A stretch of 62,154 bases of DNA from JOPF133 sp052144935 (lineage in GTDB: Bacteria > Acidobacteriota > Terriglobia > Bryobacterales > Bryobacteraceae): positions 1-62,154 of the forward strand of contig JBKQPR010000196.1 of the NCBI GenBank assembly GCA_052144935.1, given 5' to 3'. Below the pieces are notes generated by a model that worked only from the letters and a program-made list of their open reading frames with translations, ran no database searches and was not told the origin of the DNA. Below are positions 50,726 through 60,259 of the stretch, one piece after another (positions within the stretch are counted from its first letter, which is position 1; the number at the start of each line of letters is the position of its first letter). Both the position numbers and the translations under genes were made by a program.

Positions 50726-51283
50726 TTCAGTCCGAGCGTGGAAATGTCATCGTCCTCCCGGCACCTGGGGCGCCAGCAGAGGTTAAGCTTGGTTGCGGGC
50801 GCGCCCTTAAGGCGCGCGCTTCCGGATCTTGTGTTCACCCGGCAAACTGGTCATCCATGCGCGGCAGACCTGGCTGGGTGAAGCGGCTGCGGGAACAACT
50901 GGCCGAGTGGGTCGAGGCGCCGCGCCTGCCGCCGGTAGCACGGAGCATCTGACGGACCTGCTTACAGACGCATTATCGAAGTTCTTCCGCGGCACGCCAC
51001 GGGGCGAGTGTCGCCGCAAGCACTCAAGCAGCGTCAGCCAACCAACGCCGTCACAACTCCGAGCCGGATTCAGTCCGGCTCTTTTCAGGGTCTTTGCTCT
51101 GCGATCCTCTCCGGGTTTCAAGGACAGCCTGCGCAACCCGTACCTCCCCCGGGGTCGCCACCGCTTACGGACGGGTTACCGACCCGTCACCCAACCCGCC
51201 CGTGGCGTATAATAAGAAATGCAACAGTGAGAGGTTTTGTGTCCCCAAGCGCCTTTTTTCGTCTTTGTGCCCATATTCAATTG
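50726..51283. other. Intergenic region before the prfA operon
   Basis: About 560 bases. Frames with WVKRLREQLAEWVEAPRLPPVARSI near 50865-50955 look faintly like a protein remnant but end quickly. No repeat or tRNA recognised. The promoter for the DUF1385-prfA run is expected close to 51284. Confidence 0.4.
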
Positions 51284-52237
51284 ATGCCGGTCCTCGAAAG
51301 CGGCGAGGAGACCCTCGTCGGAGGTCAGGCCGTGGTGGAGGGAGTCATGATGCGCGCGCCCCACAGCTACTGCGTGGCGGTGCGAAAGCCCGGCGGCGAA
51401 ATCGTCACCGAAGAGATGCCTCTGGCCCGCATGTCCGAGAAGTACAAGATCTTCCGCTACCCGGTGTTCCGCGGCGTGGGGACCCTTTGCCAGGCTTTGC
51501 AACTGGGGTATCGGGCGACCCGCTTCTCGGCCACCATGGCGCTCGACGATCCCAAACTGGCGGCCGAGGCGCAACCGGCGGCCCCGGCGGCCAAGGAGAT
51601 TCCCGGCTGGGCGTTCGCGGGACCGCTGGTCTTCTCGTTGGCATTCTTCATTTTCGCTTACAAGTACGTGCCGTTATTCTTGGTTACGCAGCTTGAAAAA
51701 ATCTATCCGGTGCTGGCCGGCCACGTGTACGAAACCCTGGCCGATGGCGGCATCCGCATGGCGATTCTTCTGAGCCTGCTGTACGGGCTTTCGCGCTTCA
51801 AGGACATCCGCCGCATGTTCGAATATCATGGCGCCGAACACAAGGTGGTGTTCAATTACGAATCGGGCGAAGCCGTAACGGTCCCCAATGCGCAGCGCTA
51901 CTCCACGTTTCATCCGCGCTGCGGCACCAGCTTTCTCTTCGTGGTCTTCATCCTGGCGATTCCGTTTTACATGGCGCTGCCTTTCACCGGATTTGCGGCC
52001 AAACTGATCGCACGCGTGGTGCTGATTCCGCTGATCGCCGGCGTGGCTTATGAGTTGATCCGGTTTGCGGCCAGACGGCGCGGCTCCTTCCTGGCCGTGT
52101 TGACCGCTCCGGGCTTGTGGATGCAGCGCATCACCACCAAGCCGCCCGCCGACGAGCAGACCGCCATCGCCATCCACGCGCTGGAGGGCGCGATGCAGTT
52201 GGAAGCCCAGCAGGGCGGCCAACTGGTGATCGCGTAA
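51284..52237 (+). CDS. DUF1385 membrane protein
   Basis: A 317-aa integral membrane protein. The start MPVLESGEETLVGGQAVVEGVMMRAPHSYCVAVRKP is the family's N-terminal domain. The second half has four hydrophobic helices (IPGWAFAGPLVFSLAFFIFAY, IRMAILLSLLYG, FLFVVFILAIPFYMALP, LIARVVLIPLIAGVAYELIRFAA). The FEYHGAEHKVVFNYE block and HPRCGTSF between them are diagnostic. Function is unknown, but the family is very often encoded directly before prfA-prmC, as here, suggesting a link to translation or protein export. The next start is six bases after its stop. Confidence 0.9.
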   Translation: MPVLESGEETLVGGQAVVEGVMMRAPHSYCVAVRKPGGEIVTEEMPLARMSEKYKIFRYPVFRGVGTLCQALQLGYRATRFSATMALDDPKLAAEAQPAAPAAKEIPGWAFAGPLVFSLAFFIFAYKYVPLFLVTQLEKIYPVLAGHVYETLADGGIRMAILLSLLYGLSRFKDIRRMFEYHGAEHKVVFNYESGEAVTVPNAQRYSTFHPRCGTSFLFVVFILAIPFYMALPFTGFAAKLIARVVLIPLIAGVAYELIRFAARRRGSFLAVLTAPGLWMQRITTKPPADEQTAIAIHALEGAMQLEAQQGGQLVIA

Positions 52238-52243
52238 GTCTCC

Positions 52244-53344
52244 ATGCAATTCCTGCAGAAGCTCGAACACCTGGAGCGGCGCTACGAAGATCTGAGCCGG
52301 CAGATGGCCGACCCGGCGGTGATCGCCGATTCCGAGCAGTATCGCAAGATCGCCAAGTCCGCCAGCGAACTTTCCGAAATCGTGGCCAGGTACCGCGAGT
52401 GGAAGAAGGCTGCGGACAGCCTCGCGCAAGCGCGCCCGATGCTGGAGGACCGCGACCCGGAGATGCGCGCCATGGCCGCGGAGGAAGTGGCGGAACTGGA
52501 GCCGCTGCTGGTCCGCATCGAGGAGCAGCTCAAAGTTCTGCTGCTGCCCAAGGATCCCAACGACGACCGGAATGTGGTGCTCGAAATCCGCGCCGGCACG
52601 GGCGGCGACGAGGCCACCCTGTTCGCGGCCGAGATCTTCCGCATGTACTCCCGCTACGGCGAAACGCAGGGCTGGAAGGTCGAGGTCACCTCGGCCAGCG
52701 AATCGCCGGTGGGCGGATTGAAGGAAGTTATCGCCCTGGTCAGCGGCAACAAGGTCTTCAGCAAGCTGAAGTACGAAAGCGGTGTGCACCGCGTGCAGCG
52801 CGTGCCGGTCACCGAGCAGCAGGGGCGCGTCCACACTTCGGCCATCACCGTGGCGATACTGCCGGAAGCCGACGAAGTGGAGATCAAGCTCGACCCCAAG
52901 GACATCCGCGTGGATACGTTTTGCTCTTCGGGGCCGGGCGGCCAATCTGTCAACACCACTTACTCGGCGGTGCGCATCACCCACCTGCCGACCGGGCTGG
53001 TGGTGTCGTGCCAGGACGAAAAATCGCAGATCAAAAACCGCGCCAAGGCGGAGCGCGTGCTGCGCTCGCGGCTCTATGAAATCGAGCTGGAGAGGCAGCA
53101 GGCGGCGCTCGGCGCGGAGCGGCGCAGCATGGTGGGCACCGGCGACCGCAGCGAGAAGATCCGCACTTATAACTTCCCCCAGAACCGGGTTACCGATCAC
53201 CGCATCGGTTTGACCTTGCATCAGCTCGATTTCGTCATGGATGGCAAGCTCGACCCGATCGTAGAGGCGCTCACCACTTACTATCAGACCGAAAAGCTGA
53301 AGCAGCAGGGCGACGCGGGCGGGCAGAACGCGGCCGCCGATTAG
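52244..53344 (+). CDS. prfA: Peptide chain release factor 1
   Basis: A 366-aa translation factor that releases the chain at UAA and UAG. The codon-recognition PxT tripeptide is PVT (RVPVTEQQGR), fitting RF1. The GGQ motif that enters the peptidyl transferase centre is SSGPGGQSVNTTYSAVRI; its Gln is methylated by PrmC, encoded next. The N-terminal coiled coil (about 1-100) and the RAGTGGDEATLFAAEIFRMYSRY block are normal. The start at 52244 is seven bases after DUF1385. It is a single, standard gene; no programmed frameshift is seen. Confidence 0.97.
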   Translation: MQFLQKLEHLERRYEDLSRQMADPAVIADSEQYRKIAKSASELSEIVARYREWKKAADSLAQARPMLEDRDPEMRAMAAEEVAELEPLLVRIEEQLKVLLLPKDPNDDRNVVLEIRAGTGGDEATLFAAEIFRMYSRYGETQGWKVEVTSASESPVGGLKEVIALVSGNKVFSKLKYESGVHRVQRVPVTEQQGRVHTSAITVAILPEADEVEIKLDPKDIRVDTFCSSGPGGQSVNTTYSAVRITHLPTGLVVSCQDEKSQIKNRAKAERVLRSRLYEIELERQQAALGAERRSMVGTGDRSEKIRTYNFPQNRVTDHRIGLTLHQLDFVMDGKLDPIVEALTTYYQTEKLKQQGDAGGQNAAAD

Positions 53345-54166
53345 ATGACCGTAGGGACCGCGCTGCTCCAGGGATCGCGGCTGCTGGAGGATGCCCACGT
53401 GGCCGTGCCGCGCCTGACCGCCGAAGTGCTCCTGGGACACGCCATGCGCGCCGAGCGGGCTTACCTGTTTGCGCATCCCGAGCGGGACCTGAGCGAAGTC
53501 GAGTGGATACACTACGGCCGCTATCTGCACGAGCGGCTCGAAGGCAAACCCACCCAATACATCACCCACAAGCAGGAGTTCTACGGGCGCGAGTTCCGCG
53601 TGACCCCGGATGTGCTGATCCCGCGGCCTGAAACCGAGCACGTGGTGGAACTGGCGCTCGAGGTTGCCCGCACTTCACGCCGGCTCCTGGACGTAGGAAC
53701 GGGATCGGGCGCGCTCGCCATCACGCTGCGGCAGGAGACTGGCGCCGAGGCCTGGGCTACCGACATTTCGCCCGCGGCCCTGGCGGTAGCAGCGTCCAAT
53801 GCCGAGCGTTTGGGCGCGTTCGTGTCGTTCGTGGCGTGCGACCTGATGGCGGCCATCGCCGGCGGCACGATGGACCTGATAGTCTCCAACCCGCCGTATG
53901 TCCCCGCCTCGCAGCGCGAAGGTTTGCAGAGGGAAGTGCGCGACTGGGAGCCGCCCGTGGCGCTCTTCGGCGGCGAGACCGGATTCGAAATCTACGACCG
54001 CATCGTGGAGGACGCCCCGCGCGTCTTGTGTCCCGGCGGCTGGCTGATCCTGGAACTGGGATTCGGCAGCCTGAATCACGTCGCCGGCCTGCTCGCCGGC
54101 TGGCGCGACGTGCGCGTGGACCCGGACCTAGCCGGCATCCCGCGGGTGATCGCCGCGCGGCGGTGA
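53345..54166 (+). CDS. prmC: Release factor glutamine methyltransferase PrmC
   Basis: A 273-aa SAM-dependent enzyme that methylates the GGQ glutamine of RF1 and RF2. The N-terminal helical domain binds the release factor (SRLLEDAHVAVPRLTAEVLLGHAM, FYGREFRVTPDVLIPRPETE). The SAM motif is DVGTGSGALAI and the catalytic motif is NPPY (VSNPPYVPASQRE). It starts directly at the base after the prfA stop, so coupling is tight and matches the substrate-enzyme relation. Confidence 0.96.
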   Translation: MTVGTALLQGSRLLEDAHVAVPRLTAEVLLGHAMRAERAYLFAHPERDLSEVEWIHYGRYLHERLEGKPTQYITHKQEFYGREFRVTPDVLIPRPETEHVVELALEVARTSRRLLDVGTGSGALAITLRQETGAEAWATDISPAALAVAASNAERLGAFVSFVACDLMAAIAGGTMDLIVSNPPYVPASQREGLQREVRDWEPPVALFGGETGFEIYDRIVEDAPRVLCPGGWLILELGFGSLNHVAGLLAGWRDVRVDPDLAGIPRVIAARR

Positions 54167-54181
54167 GGTACAGTAACTTAC

Positions 54182-55027
54182 GTGCGATACCTGATGCCTT
54201 TGGTGGCCGCGGTGCTCGCCGCCGGGCCGATTTCCGCTCAGCCATCCGCTTCAGTCGAAGCCGAAAAGGCCATCGAGCGGCAACTCCACAACCTGCGCGA
54301 CGTGCCCGATGCCGAGCGGGGCGGCGTCACCAAACGGTTGGCGCTCCAAATCCGCGACGTGCCCGTGGCAGAGGGCCGCAGGCTCAGCCTGGCCGGCGGT
54401 CTGGCGAATCTCGCTACCGAAGGCGATTTCGGCCGCGACACTCTGCAGGAAGTGGCCACGACCCTGGCCGGCGCCCTGCGCGATACTCCCGCCGACTACA
54501 GGCCTTCGGGCGCCTTCGGCGAACTGGCGCAACTGGTGCGCTATGAGCACGTGGATGCTTCGCTCGACATGCCGGAATTCCGCGCCGCCATGGCCCAACT
54601 CGAAGCCGACGACCGCCGCCGGGAAGACGCCGACTTCACCCTTACCGATCTCCACGGCGATCCCTGGACGCTGAAAGCTCTGCGCGGCAAGGTCGTGCTG
54701 GTGAATTTCTGGGCCACCTGGTGCCCGCCCTGCCGCAAGGAAATGCCCGATCTGGAGGCGCTCCACGACCGCTTCAAGGGCCAGGGCCTGGTCATTCTAG
54801 CCATCTCCGACGAGGACGCCTCGAAGGTCGCGCCGTTTATCGCCGACCATAAGTTCACTTACCCGATCCTGCTCGACCCCGGCCGCAAAGTGAACCAGCT
54901 TTTCGTTGTCCAGGGCATCCCCAAGACCTTCATCTACGACCGCGAGGGCCGCCTGGCCGCACAAGCCATCGACATGCGCACTATGGGCCAGTTCTTGAAA
55001 CTGCTCGACCGCGCGGGAATCCACTAA
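54182..55027 (+). CDS. TlpA/ResA-like thioredoxin-fold protein with N-terminal extension
   Basis: A 281-aa exported protein. The GTG start at 54182 is followed by a short signal (YLMPLVAAVLAAGPISAQ). Residues 20-145 form a helical region (EKAIERQLHNLRDVPDAERGG, LAGGLANLATEGDFGRDTLQEVATTLAGAL). The thioredoxin-like domain follows from about 150, with NFWATWCPPCRKEMPDLEAL; the CPPC redox pair and the cis-Pro in VQGIPKTFIYD are present. It should reduce periplasmic disulfides, for example for cytochrome c maturation. It is 15 bases after prmC. Confidence 0.9.
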   Translation: MRYLMPLVAAVLAAGPISAQPSASVEAEKAIERQLHNLRDVPDAERGGVTKRLALQIRDVPVAEGRRLSLAGGLANLATEGDFGRDTLQEVATTLAGALRDTPADYRPSGAFGELAQLVRYEHVDASLDMPEFRAAMAQLEADDRRREDADFTLTDLHGDPWTLKALRGKVVLVNFWATWCPPCRKEMPDLEALHDRFKGQGLVILAISDEDASKVAPFIADHKFTYPILLDPGRKVNQLFVVQGIPKTFIYDREGRLAAQAIDMRTMGQFLKLLDRAGIH

Positions 55028-55054
55028 CTGCGCTGCCGCCTCTCCTCCCCGAGG

Positions 55055-55661
55055 TCATCCGTCCTTTTTCGGCTTAGGTTCTTCCCGATAACCGGCCAAC
55101 GCGGCGAGATCGGAGCCCTGCCAGAGCAGATAGGAGAAGAGGAACTCGCCGGATCCGTCTTCACGCCGCCGCTCGTCGCGTTCCTCGAGGCGGGAGAGCG
55201 AGACGTGGGTGTGGTGGCTCGGACCGAGCGGCGCCTCCGAGAACGCGATCACGTCCCTGTTGCGGTCATTGGTGCGGAAGTAGTAGGCGCTCAGCTTGTG
55301 GCTGTCATTGTCAATTTCCAGACAAGCCGTCTCCGTGCGGCGGGGATACAGCAGTTGTGGGGGGATCTGGGCGAGATCGCATTCCCGGAGGCGAATCCTG
55401 GCGCCCTCCGCTTCGACTTGGCGAACAGGATCCCTGGTTCGGTCCCGGACGCTTTGATCCAATATGCCGGCTCGCGGCCGAATACATCCACGATCCGCAA
55501 TTCGGGGTTCAGCAATTGGAGTTTCTTGAGAGGAGCGGGTCGGTGGTGAGAGTCTCCGGGTCCGCCATATTCCGCGTGGCGAATTTGCCGTGAAGGAACA
55601 GCCCGATCGCGAATGTCACGCCGAGGGCCGGAATCGTGAGAAGGATCTTATAGGTGTTCAC
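55055..55661 (-). pseudogene. Hypothetical membrane-anchored gene with two frameshifts
   Basis: From GTG 55661: NTYKILLTIPALGVTFAIGLFLHGKFATRNMADPETLTTDPLL gives one N-terminal membrane helix. The sense then continues in a second frame (KKLQLLNPELRIVDVFGREPAYWIKASGTEPGILFAK) and, after another shift near 55420, in a third (EAEGARIRLRECDLAQIPPQLLYPRRTETACLEIDNDSHKLSAYYFRTNDRNRDVIAFSEAPLG). Putting the frames together gives a coherent 195-aa protein. I do not recognise it. It sits directly after the broken permease, so this stretch has lost selection. Confidence 0.55.
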
Positions 55662-55677
55662 GGTCTTCCTGAGCCTT

Positions 55678-57422
55678 CTACTCGGCACGAAGCGCCACCA
55701 ATGGGTCGGTCTGCGCGGCGCGCCAGGCGGGGACAAATGCCGCCGCCAGCGCCCCCGCGATCAGCAGCAAAAAGGCCGCCGCCAGCCGCCTGGCCGGCGA
55801 TGAGCAGCTTGCCCAGAGCAAAGGCGCTACGCCGTGTGGTGATGCGGGCGTTGTCCTTGAGGTTCGGCGCGATATCCACGCGCGTGGCCTGCCAGGCCGG
55901 AGCCACGCCAAACAGGACGCCCGTAAGCACAGTTGCCAGCAGGGTGAAGCCGAGAATGCGCAGGTCCGGCGTCAGGCCCAGCCAGACCGCGTCAAAGGAT
56001 GGGCCGGCGGTGAGCAAATCGGCAATCAGAGGCGCACCCCACGCGGCCAGGAGTACGCCGGCGACGGCCCCCAGCGCCGACAACAGCAGGCTTTCGATCA
56101 GGAGCTGGCGCATCACGCGTCCCCGGCTGGCGCCCAGCGAGAGCCGCACCGCCATTTCTCTCTGCCGCGCCGCCGCACGCGCCAGTTGGAGCGTGGCCAT
56201 GTTGACGCAAGCCAGCAGGAGTACAACCCCCACCACCGCGAGCAGGATCAAAAGCGGGCGCTGGATCTTGTCGCGCAGGGGATTCAGCCCTTTATCGCCG
56301 GGATCCAAAATGATTCGCGGGTTTTTAGCCCCCTGCAACGCTGGCACCCCGGACTCCGCCAGGGCGCCTCGAAAAAAGCGCGGTCAAGCGCGCCGCAGCG
56401 GCTTCCATCGTCACGCCCGGCTTGCGCCTGGCCATGATTTGCAGCCACCAGTAGTCGGGGTCTGTCTTGGGCTTTGCCGTGGGGCGGAACTCGCTGGGCG
56501 CGATGGCGTCCAGAGCGCTCAAGGGCGCGAAGACATCGGCGGGGCCGTCGAATCCGGCAGCGGATATGCCGTGAAAGCGGGGACTGGTGACGCCCACCAC
56601 CGTCATCGGCGCTCCGTTGAGCCGGAGCACCCTGCCCAGTATCGAGGCGTCTCCGTTCAGCGAGGCTTCCCAAAAACCATGCGTGATTACGATGGCGTTG
56701 CCGCCGGTTTGATCGTCGCTCCCGGCCAATCCCCGTCCCAAAGCCATGGACACGCCCAGGCCATGGAAGAAATCGCCCGAAACCACGGTCACGCGGGCGG
56801 GGCGGCTGCCGGCGCCTTCGCTCACGGCAACCCGGTACGGACTGAAGAAGGCAAATACGTCCACCGCATCGGAGGCTCCGGCGCGGAACTCGCGCACCGC
56901 CGCCAGTGGGAAAGTGTTATAGAAGCGCCGGCCGGTGGCCGCATCGAACCGGTCGTTCGAGTTCCTCACCCTGACGCCCTTGATGGGGGCATCAGTGGAC
57001 GCGTTTACAATCGCAAGCTGCCCCGGATCGCGCACCGGCAAGCTGCGCAACAAGACGGCGTTGACCACCGTGAAGATCGCGGTGTTGGCCCCGATGCCCA
57101 GCGCCAGCGACAGGATGGCCACCATCGCAAATCCCGGATCGTTTCGCAGCACGCGGACCGCATACCGCAGGTCCTGGCCCAACCTTTCCACCGGTCCCCA
57201 TCCCCACATATCCCTGCTCCTTTCCTTCAGCAGCGCGGCGTTGCCGAACTGCCGGCTGGCAGCATGGCGCGCTTCGCGGGCCTCCATGCCGTCCTCCTGG
57301 TTCGCCTCGGCCTGCATTGCGAGATGGTTCCGCATCTCCTCTTCGAGGTCGCGATCATAGCGGTCGCGGCGGAAGAGAACCGCAAAGCTGCGGCGAATCC
57401 GGCTCAACCAGGCCATCGCCAC
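55678..57422 (-). pseudogene. ADOP-type ABC permease pseudogene
   Basis: Normal members are about 800 aa. The N-terminal 340 residues are intact (RNHLAMQAEANQEDGME and the MacB-periplasmic part, FAMVAILSLALGIGANTAIFTVVNAVLLRSL). A frameshift near 56335 moves to the second frame with the membrane blocks LLILLAVVGVVLLLACVNMATLQLARAAARQREMAVRLSLGASRGR. A further deletion near 55800 joins GKLLIAGQ directly to the last segment LAAAFLLLIAGALAAAFVPAWRAAQTDPLVALRAE, in a third frame. So the second membrane half is lost. The PadR gene upstream, the usual partner, is still intact. Confidence 0.75.
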
Positions 57423-57435
57423 TCTTTTCTCCTAG

Positions 57436-57798
57436 CTAGGCGGGCTGAATCACCCGCTCGATTGCCTGCGACACCCGCCGGTATTCGGAGATCTCGGCGG
57501 AAAGTTGCTCCCGTCCCTCGGCCGTCAGGTAATAGATCCGGTTCCGGCGCTTCGGCCCGGCCTGCACCCACTCGGCGGTCACCCAGCCCTTCATGAGGAT
57601 TCGTTGCAACGCCGGGTAGAGGGAGCCTTCCTCGACCCGCAGCACGTCCTCGGAAGCCTGCTGGATGGCCTTCGCGACGGCATATCCGTGTGATGGCCCC
57701 AGCCGTTTGAGCGTCTTGAGAATCAACATCTCAAGGGTTCCCGGCGGAATCTCGCTTCTGGACTTACCGGCGTCGGAGATCATAGGCTGTCTATGCAT
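57436..57798 (-). CDS. PadR family transcriptional regulator (ADOP-associated)
   Basis: A 120-aa winged-helix repressor (start MHRQPMI at 57798; an internal Met at 57783 is equally likely). The family pattern is PPGTLEMLILKTLKRLGPSHGYAVAKAI, VEEGSLYPALQRILMKGWVTAEW and RNRIYYLTAEGREQL. Such genes lie next to acidobacterial orphan permease genes, and 14 bases separate it from the broken permease here. With its target lost it may be a leftover or control something else. Confidence 0.88.
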   Translation of the reverse strand: MHRQPMISDAGKSRSEIPPGTLEMLILKTLKRLGPSHGYAVAKAIQQASEDVLRVEEGSLYPALQRILMKGWVTAEWVQAGPKRRNRIYYLTAEGREQLSAEISEYRRVSQAIERVIQPA

Positions 57799-57914
57799 AG
57801 ATTGCCGTAAGTCAGCGCGGCTGTCAAGAGGCAGGAGAGAGCCGAGACGAACCTCGGCGCTACAGCCACGAGTGGCCGCGCCACTTAATATTTCTCTTGC
57901 GCCGATATTGTTTC

Positions 57915-57936
57915 TGATATATCGTAAGATATATCA
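57915..57936. promoter_or_regulatory. Perfect palindrome over the PadR gene start, likely operator
   Basis: TGATATATC, four bases, then GATATATCA (57915-57923 and 57928-57936). The last base is the A of the ATG. Short AT-rich dyads of this kind are bound by PadR dimers. With no SD before the ATG the transcript may be leaderless, so a repressor here would block both promoter and start. Confidence 0.65.
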
Positions 57937-58448
57937 TGAGCAAACCATTCGGAGCATTCGCCGGTGCATCTCCCTGGGCAGCCTTCGCCTTCGGACGCCG
58001 CGGGCGCTTCTTTGAAGCGGGCGAAATCCGCCTGGCGATTCTCTCGCTCCTGTCCGAAGGTCCCAAGCACGGCTACCAGTTGATGAAGGAAATGAAGGAG
58101 CGCTCCGGCGGCGTATACAGCGCCAGCGCCGGCAGCGTCTATCCGACCCTCCAGCAGCTTGAGGACGAAGGCCTCATCGAAGCCGAGATGCAGGGCGGGC
58201 GCCGCGTCTACAAGCTCACCGCGGAGGGCCGCAAGGAGTTGGAAAAGGATCCGGACGCCGTCCGCCAGATCTGGGAGCGCGCTGAGGAGTGCGAGGATTG
58301 GGGACAATACGCGACTCCGGAGGCGTTTCTGCTCTTCAGGCAGATGGGACCCCTGATAAAGGCCAGCCTGCGCGCGGCGCGCCACGGCGGCAGCCAGCGG
58401 GTGAGCGAAATTCTGGACCGCGCCCGTCGCGAGCTGGACAAACTTTGA
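57936..58448 (+). CDS. PadR family transcriptional regulator of the ABC exporter
   Basis: A 170-aa PadR of the longer type, with the winged helix at about 28-110 (GEIRLAILSLLSEGPKHGYQLMKEM, SASAGSVYPTLQQLEDEGLIEAEM, GRRVYKLTAEGRKELEKD) and a helical C-terminal dimerisation domain. It is 12 bases before an ABC ATPase, so it is probably the repressor of this exporter operon and of itself through the palindrome on its start. PadR genes often sense compounds exported by such pumps. The ligand is unknown. Confidence 0.9.
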   Translation: MSKPFGAFAGASPWAAFAFGRRGRFFEAGEIRLAILSLLSEGPKHGYQLMKEMKERSGGVYSASAGSVYPTLQQLEDEGLIEAEMQGGRRVYKLTAEGRKELEKDPDAVRQIWERAEECEDWGQYATPEAFLLFRQMGPLIKASLRAARHGGSQRVSEILDRARRELDKL

Positions 58449-58460
58449 GGAGACCACAGC

Positions 58461-59489
58461 ATGGGAATCGGGATTCGCATCGAGCATCTGCGCAAGGTGT
58501 ATGACTCGCCGCCTCCCTCGGCGGCGCGCGGCGGCGGCTTCTCCTTTGGGCCGCAACGGTCCGCCGGGCCGAAGGAGAAGAAAAAGAAGTTTGAAGTGGT
58601 GGCGCTCGAAGACGTGTCGTTCGAAATCCGCCCCGGAGAGATTTTCGGCTTGCTGGGGCCCAACGGCGCGGGCAAGTCCACCACCATCGGGATTTTGACC
58701 ACCCGCACCCGTCCCACCAGCGGACGCGCCTTCATCGGCCAGTACGACGTGTGGAAAGAGCAGGTCCCCGCCAAGCGCCTGATCGGCGTGGTGCCGCAGC
58801 GCCCCAACCTGGATTTCGCCCTCACCGCGCGCGAGATCCTGCTGTTCCACGGCGCCTATTTCGGCCAGAACAAACGCGAGTGCACGCGGCGCACCGAAGA
58901 GCTGCTGGAAAAATTCAAGCTCGTCGACCGCGCCGACCACATGGTGCGCAACTTCTCCGGCGGCATGATGCAGCGGCTTTCCATCGCCCGCGCCATGATG
59001 CACGATCCCGAGGTCCTGTTCCTCGACGAGCCCTCCGCCGGCCTCGACCCGCAGACCCGCCTGCTGCTCTGGGAGATCATCCGCGACTACAACCGCGCCG
59101 GCAAAACCATCGTGATCACCACCCATTACATGGACGAGGCCGACACGCTCTGCGAACGTCTGGCCATCATCGACCACGGCCGCATCATCGCCCAGGGAAC
59201 CCCGCGCGAGCTGAAATCGTCGATTCCGGGCGGCTACCTGCTGCGCCTGCGCTTCGACCGGGTGCCGGAAGAACTCATGGCCGGCCTCCGCGCGTTGCCG
59301 GGCGTCACCGAAGTGCGCTCCGCCGACCATGTGGCCGCGGATGTGTACGCCGACCGCGGAGGACCCCTGATCGCAGGCATTGCCGGTGCCGCCCAGGACG
59401 CCGGCGTCACCCTCTGCGACGTGCACATCGCCGAACCCAGCCTGGAAAACCTTTTCTTGCATCACACCGGAAGGAGTTTACGCGATTGA
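58461..59489 (+). CDS. ABC transporter ATP-binding protein
   Basis: A 342-aa ATPase of the drug/polyketide-export (CcmA/DrrA) type. Walker A is GPNGAGKST near 70, the Q-loop follows in GVVPQRPNL, the signature is NFSGGMMQR, Walker B is VLFLDEPSAGLD and the H-loop is TTHYMDEA. A Gly/Pro/Ser/Lys-rich stretch of about 30 residues is inserted after the first strand (PPPSAARGGGFSFG, then KEKKKKFEV). A C-terminal DrrA-like domain follows. Its stop overlaps the permease start (TTGA). Confidence 0.93.
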   Translation: MGIGIRIEHLRKVYDSPPPSAARGGGFSFGPQRSAGPKEKKKKFEVVALEDVSFEIRPGEIFGLLGPNGAGKSTTIGILTTRTRPTSGRAFIGQYDVWKEQVPAKRLIGVVPQRPNLDFALTAREILLFHGAYFGQNKRECTRRTEELLEKFKLVDRADHMVRNFSGGMMQRLSIARAMMHDPEVLFLDEPSAGLDPQTRLLLWEIIRDYNRAGKTIVITTHYMDEADTLCERLAIIDHGRIIAQGTPRELKSSIPGGYLLRLRFDRVPEELMAGLRALPGVTEVRSADHVAADVYADRGGPLIAGIAGAAQDAGVTLCDVHIAEPSLENLFLHHTGRSLRD

Positions 59490-60256
59490 ACTGGAAAACG
59501 TTTTACGCCCTGCTCTCGCGCGACGGGCATGTGGCCCGCCGCAACCTGTTGCCCATGCTGCTGCAAAACCTGTTGCAGCCGCTGCTGCTGACCTTCGTCT
59601 TCGGCCGCGTGCTGACCACCAGCGGCATGATGCACGTTGGTTTTAAGAACGTCCTGCTGCCCGGCGTGATGGCCATCAGCATGATTCTTTCCGGCGTGCA
59701 GGCGGTGGCCATGCCGGTGATCGCCGAGTTTCAATTCACCCGCGAAATCGAAGACCGCCTGCTGGCTCCCATCGCCACCGCCTGGCTGGGAGTCGCCAAG
59801 ATCGTCACCGGAATGATACAGGCGCTGGTGGCCGGCCTGGTAGTGATTCCGGCCGCCTGGCTGATGATGGGATCGGATGTCAGTATCGATCTCAGCCATC
59901 CCTTCTTATTCGCGGCCATCTGTCTGCTGGTGGCGCTGTGTTCGTCGGCCGGCGGGCTGGCGCTGGGGTGCAGCGTGGGGCAGACGCAGATCGGCCTGAT
60001 GTTCAGCCTGATCATCGCGCCCATGATGATGTTCGGCTGCGCCTATTACCCGTGGTCTTTCCTGAGTCCTTTCCCGGTGCTCAAGTGGGCTGTGTTGATC
60101 AATCCGCTGGTCTATGCCAGCGAGGGCCTGCGCGGCGTGCTGGCGCCCATGGTGCCGCACATCAACACCCTTATCGTGCTGGGGGCGCTGGTGGTGATCG
60201 ATGTCGCCTTTCTCGCCCTCGGACTGAGCAAGTTCGATAAGAAGGCGGTAAGCTGA
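59486..60256 (+). CDS. ABC-2 type permease
   Basis: A 256-aa six-helix permease that pairs with the preceding ATPase. The TTG start has the SD AAGGAG nine bases before it, inside the ATPase end. Helices with LLPMLLQNLLQPLLLTFVFG, VLLPGVMAISMILSGVQAVAMPVIAEF, IVTGMIQALVAGLVVIPAAWLMM, PFLFAAICLLVALCSSAGGLALG, LMFSLIIAPMMMFGCAYYPW and TLIVLGALVVIDVAFLALGL match the ABC-2 family (DrrB/NodJ-like). Two such subunits and two ATPases make the exporter. The transported compound is unknown. Confidence 0.9.
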   Translation: MNWKTFYALLSRDGHVARRNLLPMLLQNLLQPLLLTFVFGRVLTTSGMMHVGFKNVLLPGVMAISMILSGVQAVAMPVIAEFQFTREIEDRLLAPIATAWLGVAKIVTGMIQALVAGLVVIPAAWLMMGSDVSIDLSHPFLFAAICLLVALCSSAGGLALGCSVGQTQIGLMFSLIIAPMMMFGCAYYPWSFLSPFPVLKWAVLINPLVYASEGLRGVLAPMVPHINTLIVLGALVVIDVAFLALGLSKFDKKAVS

Positions 60257-60259
60257 GGC

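Noticed and set aside
50829..51212. A 127-codon frame before the DUF1385 gene
   Set aside because: Composition is random-like, no motif or ribosome site was seen, and it overlaps no coupled gene.
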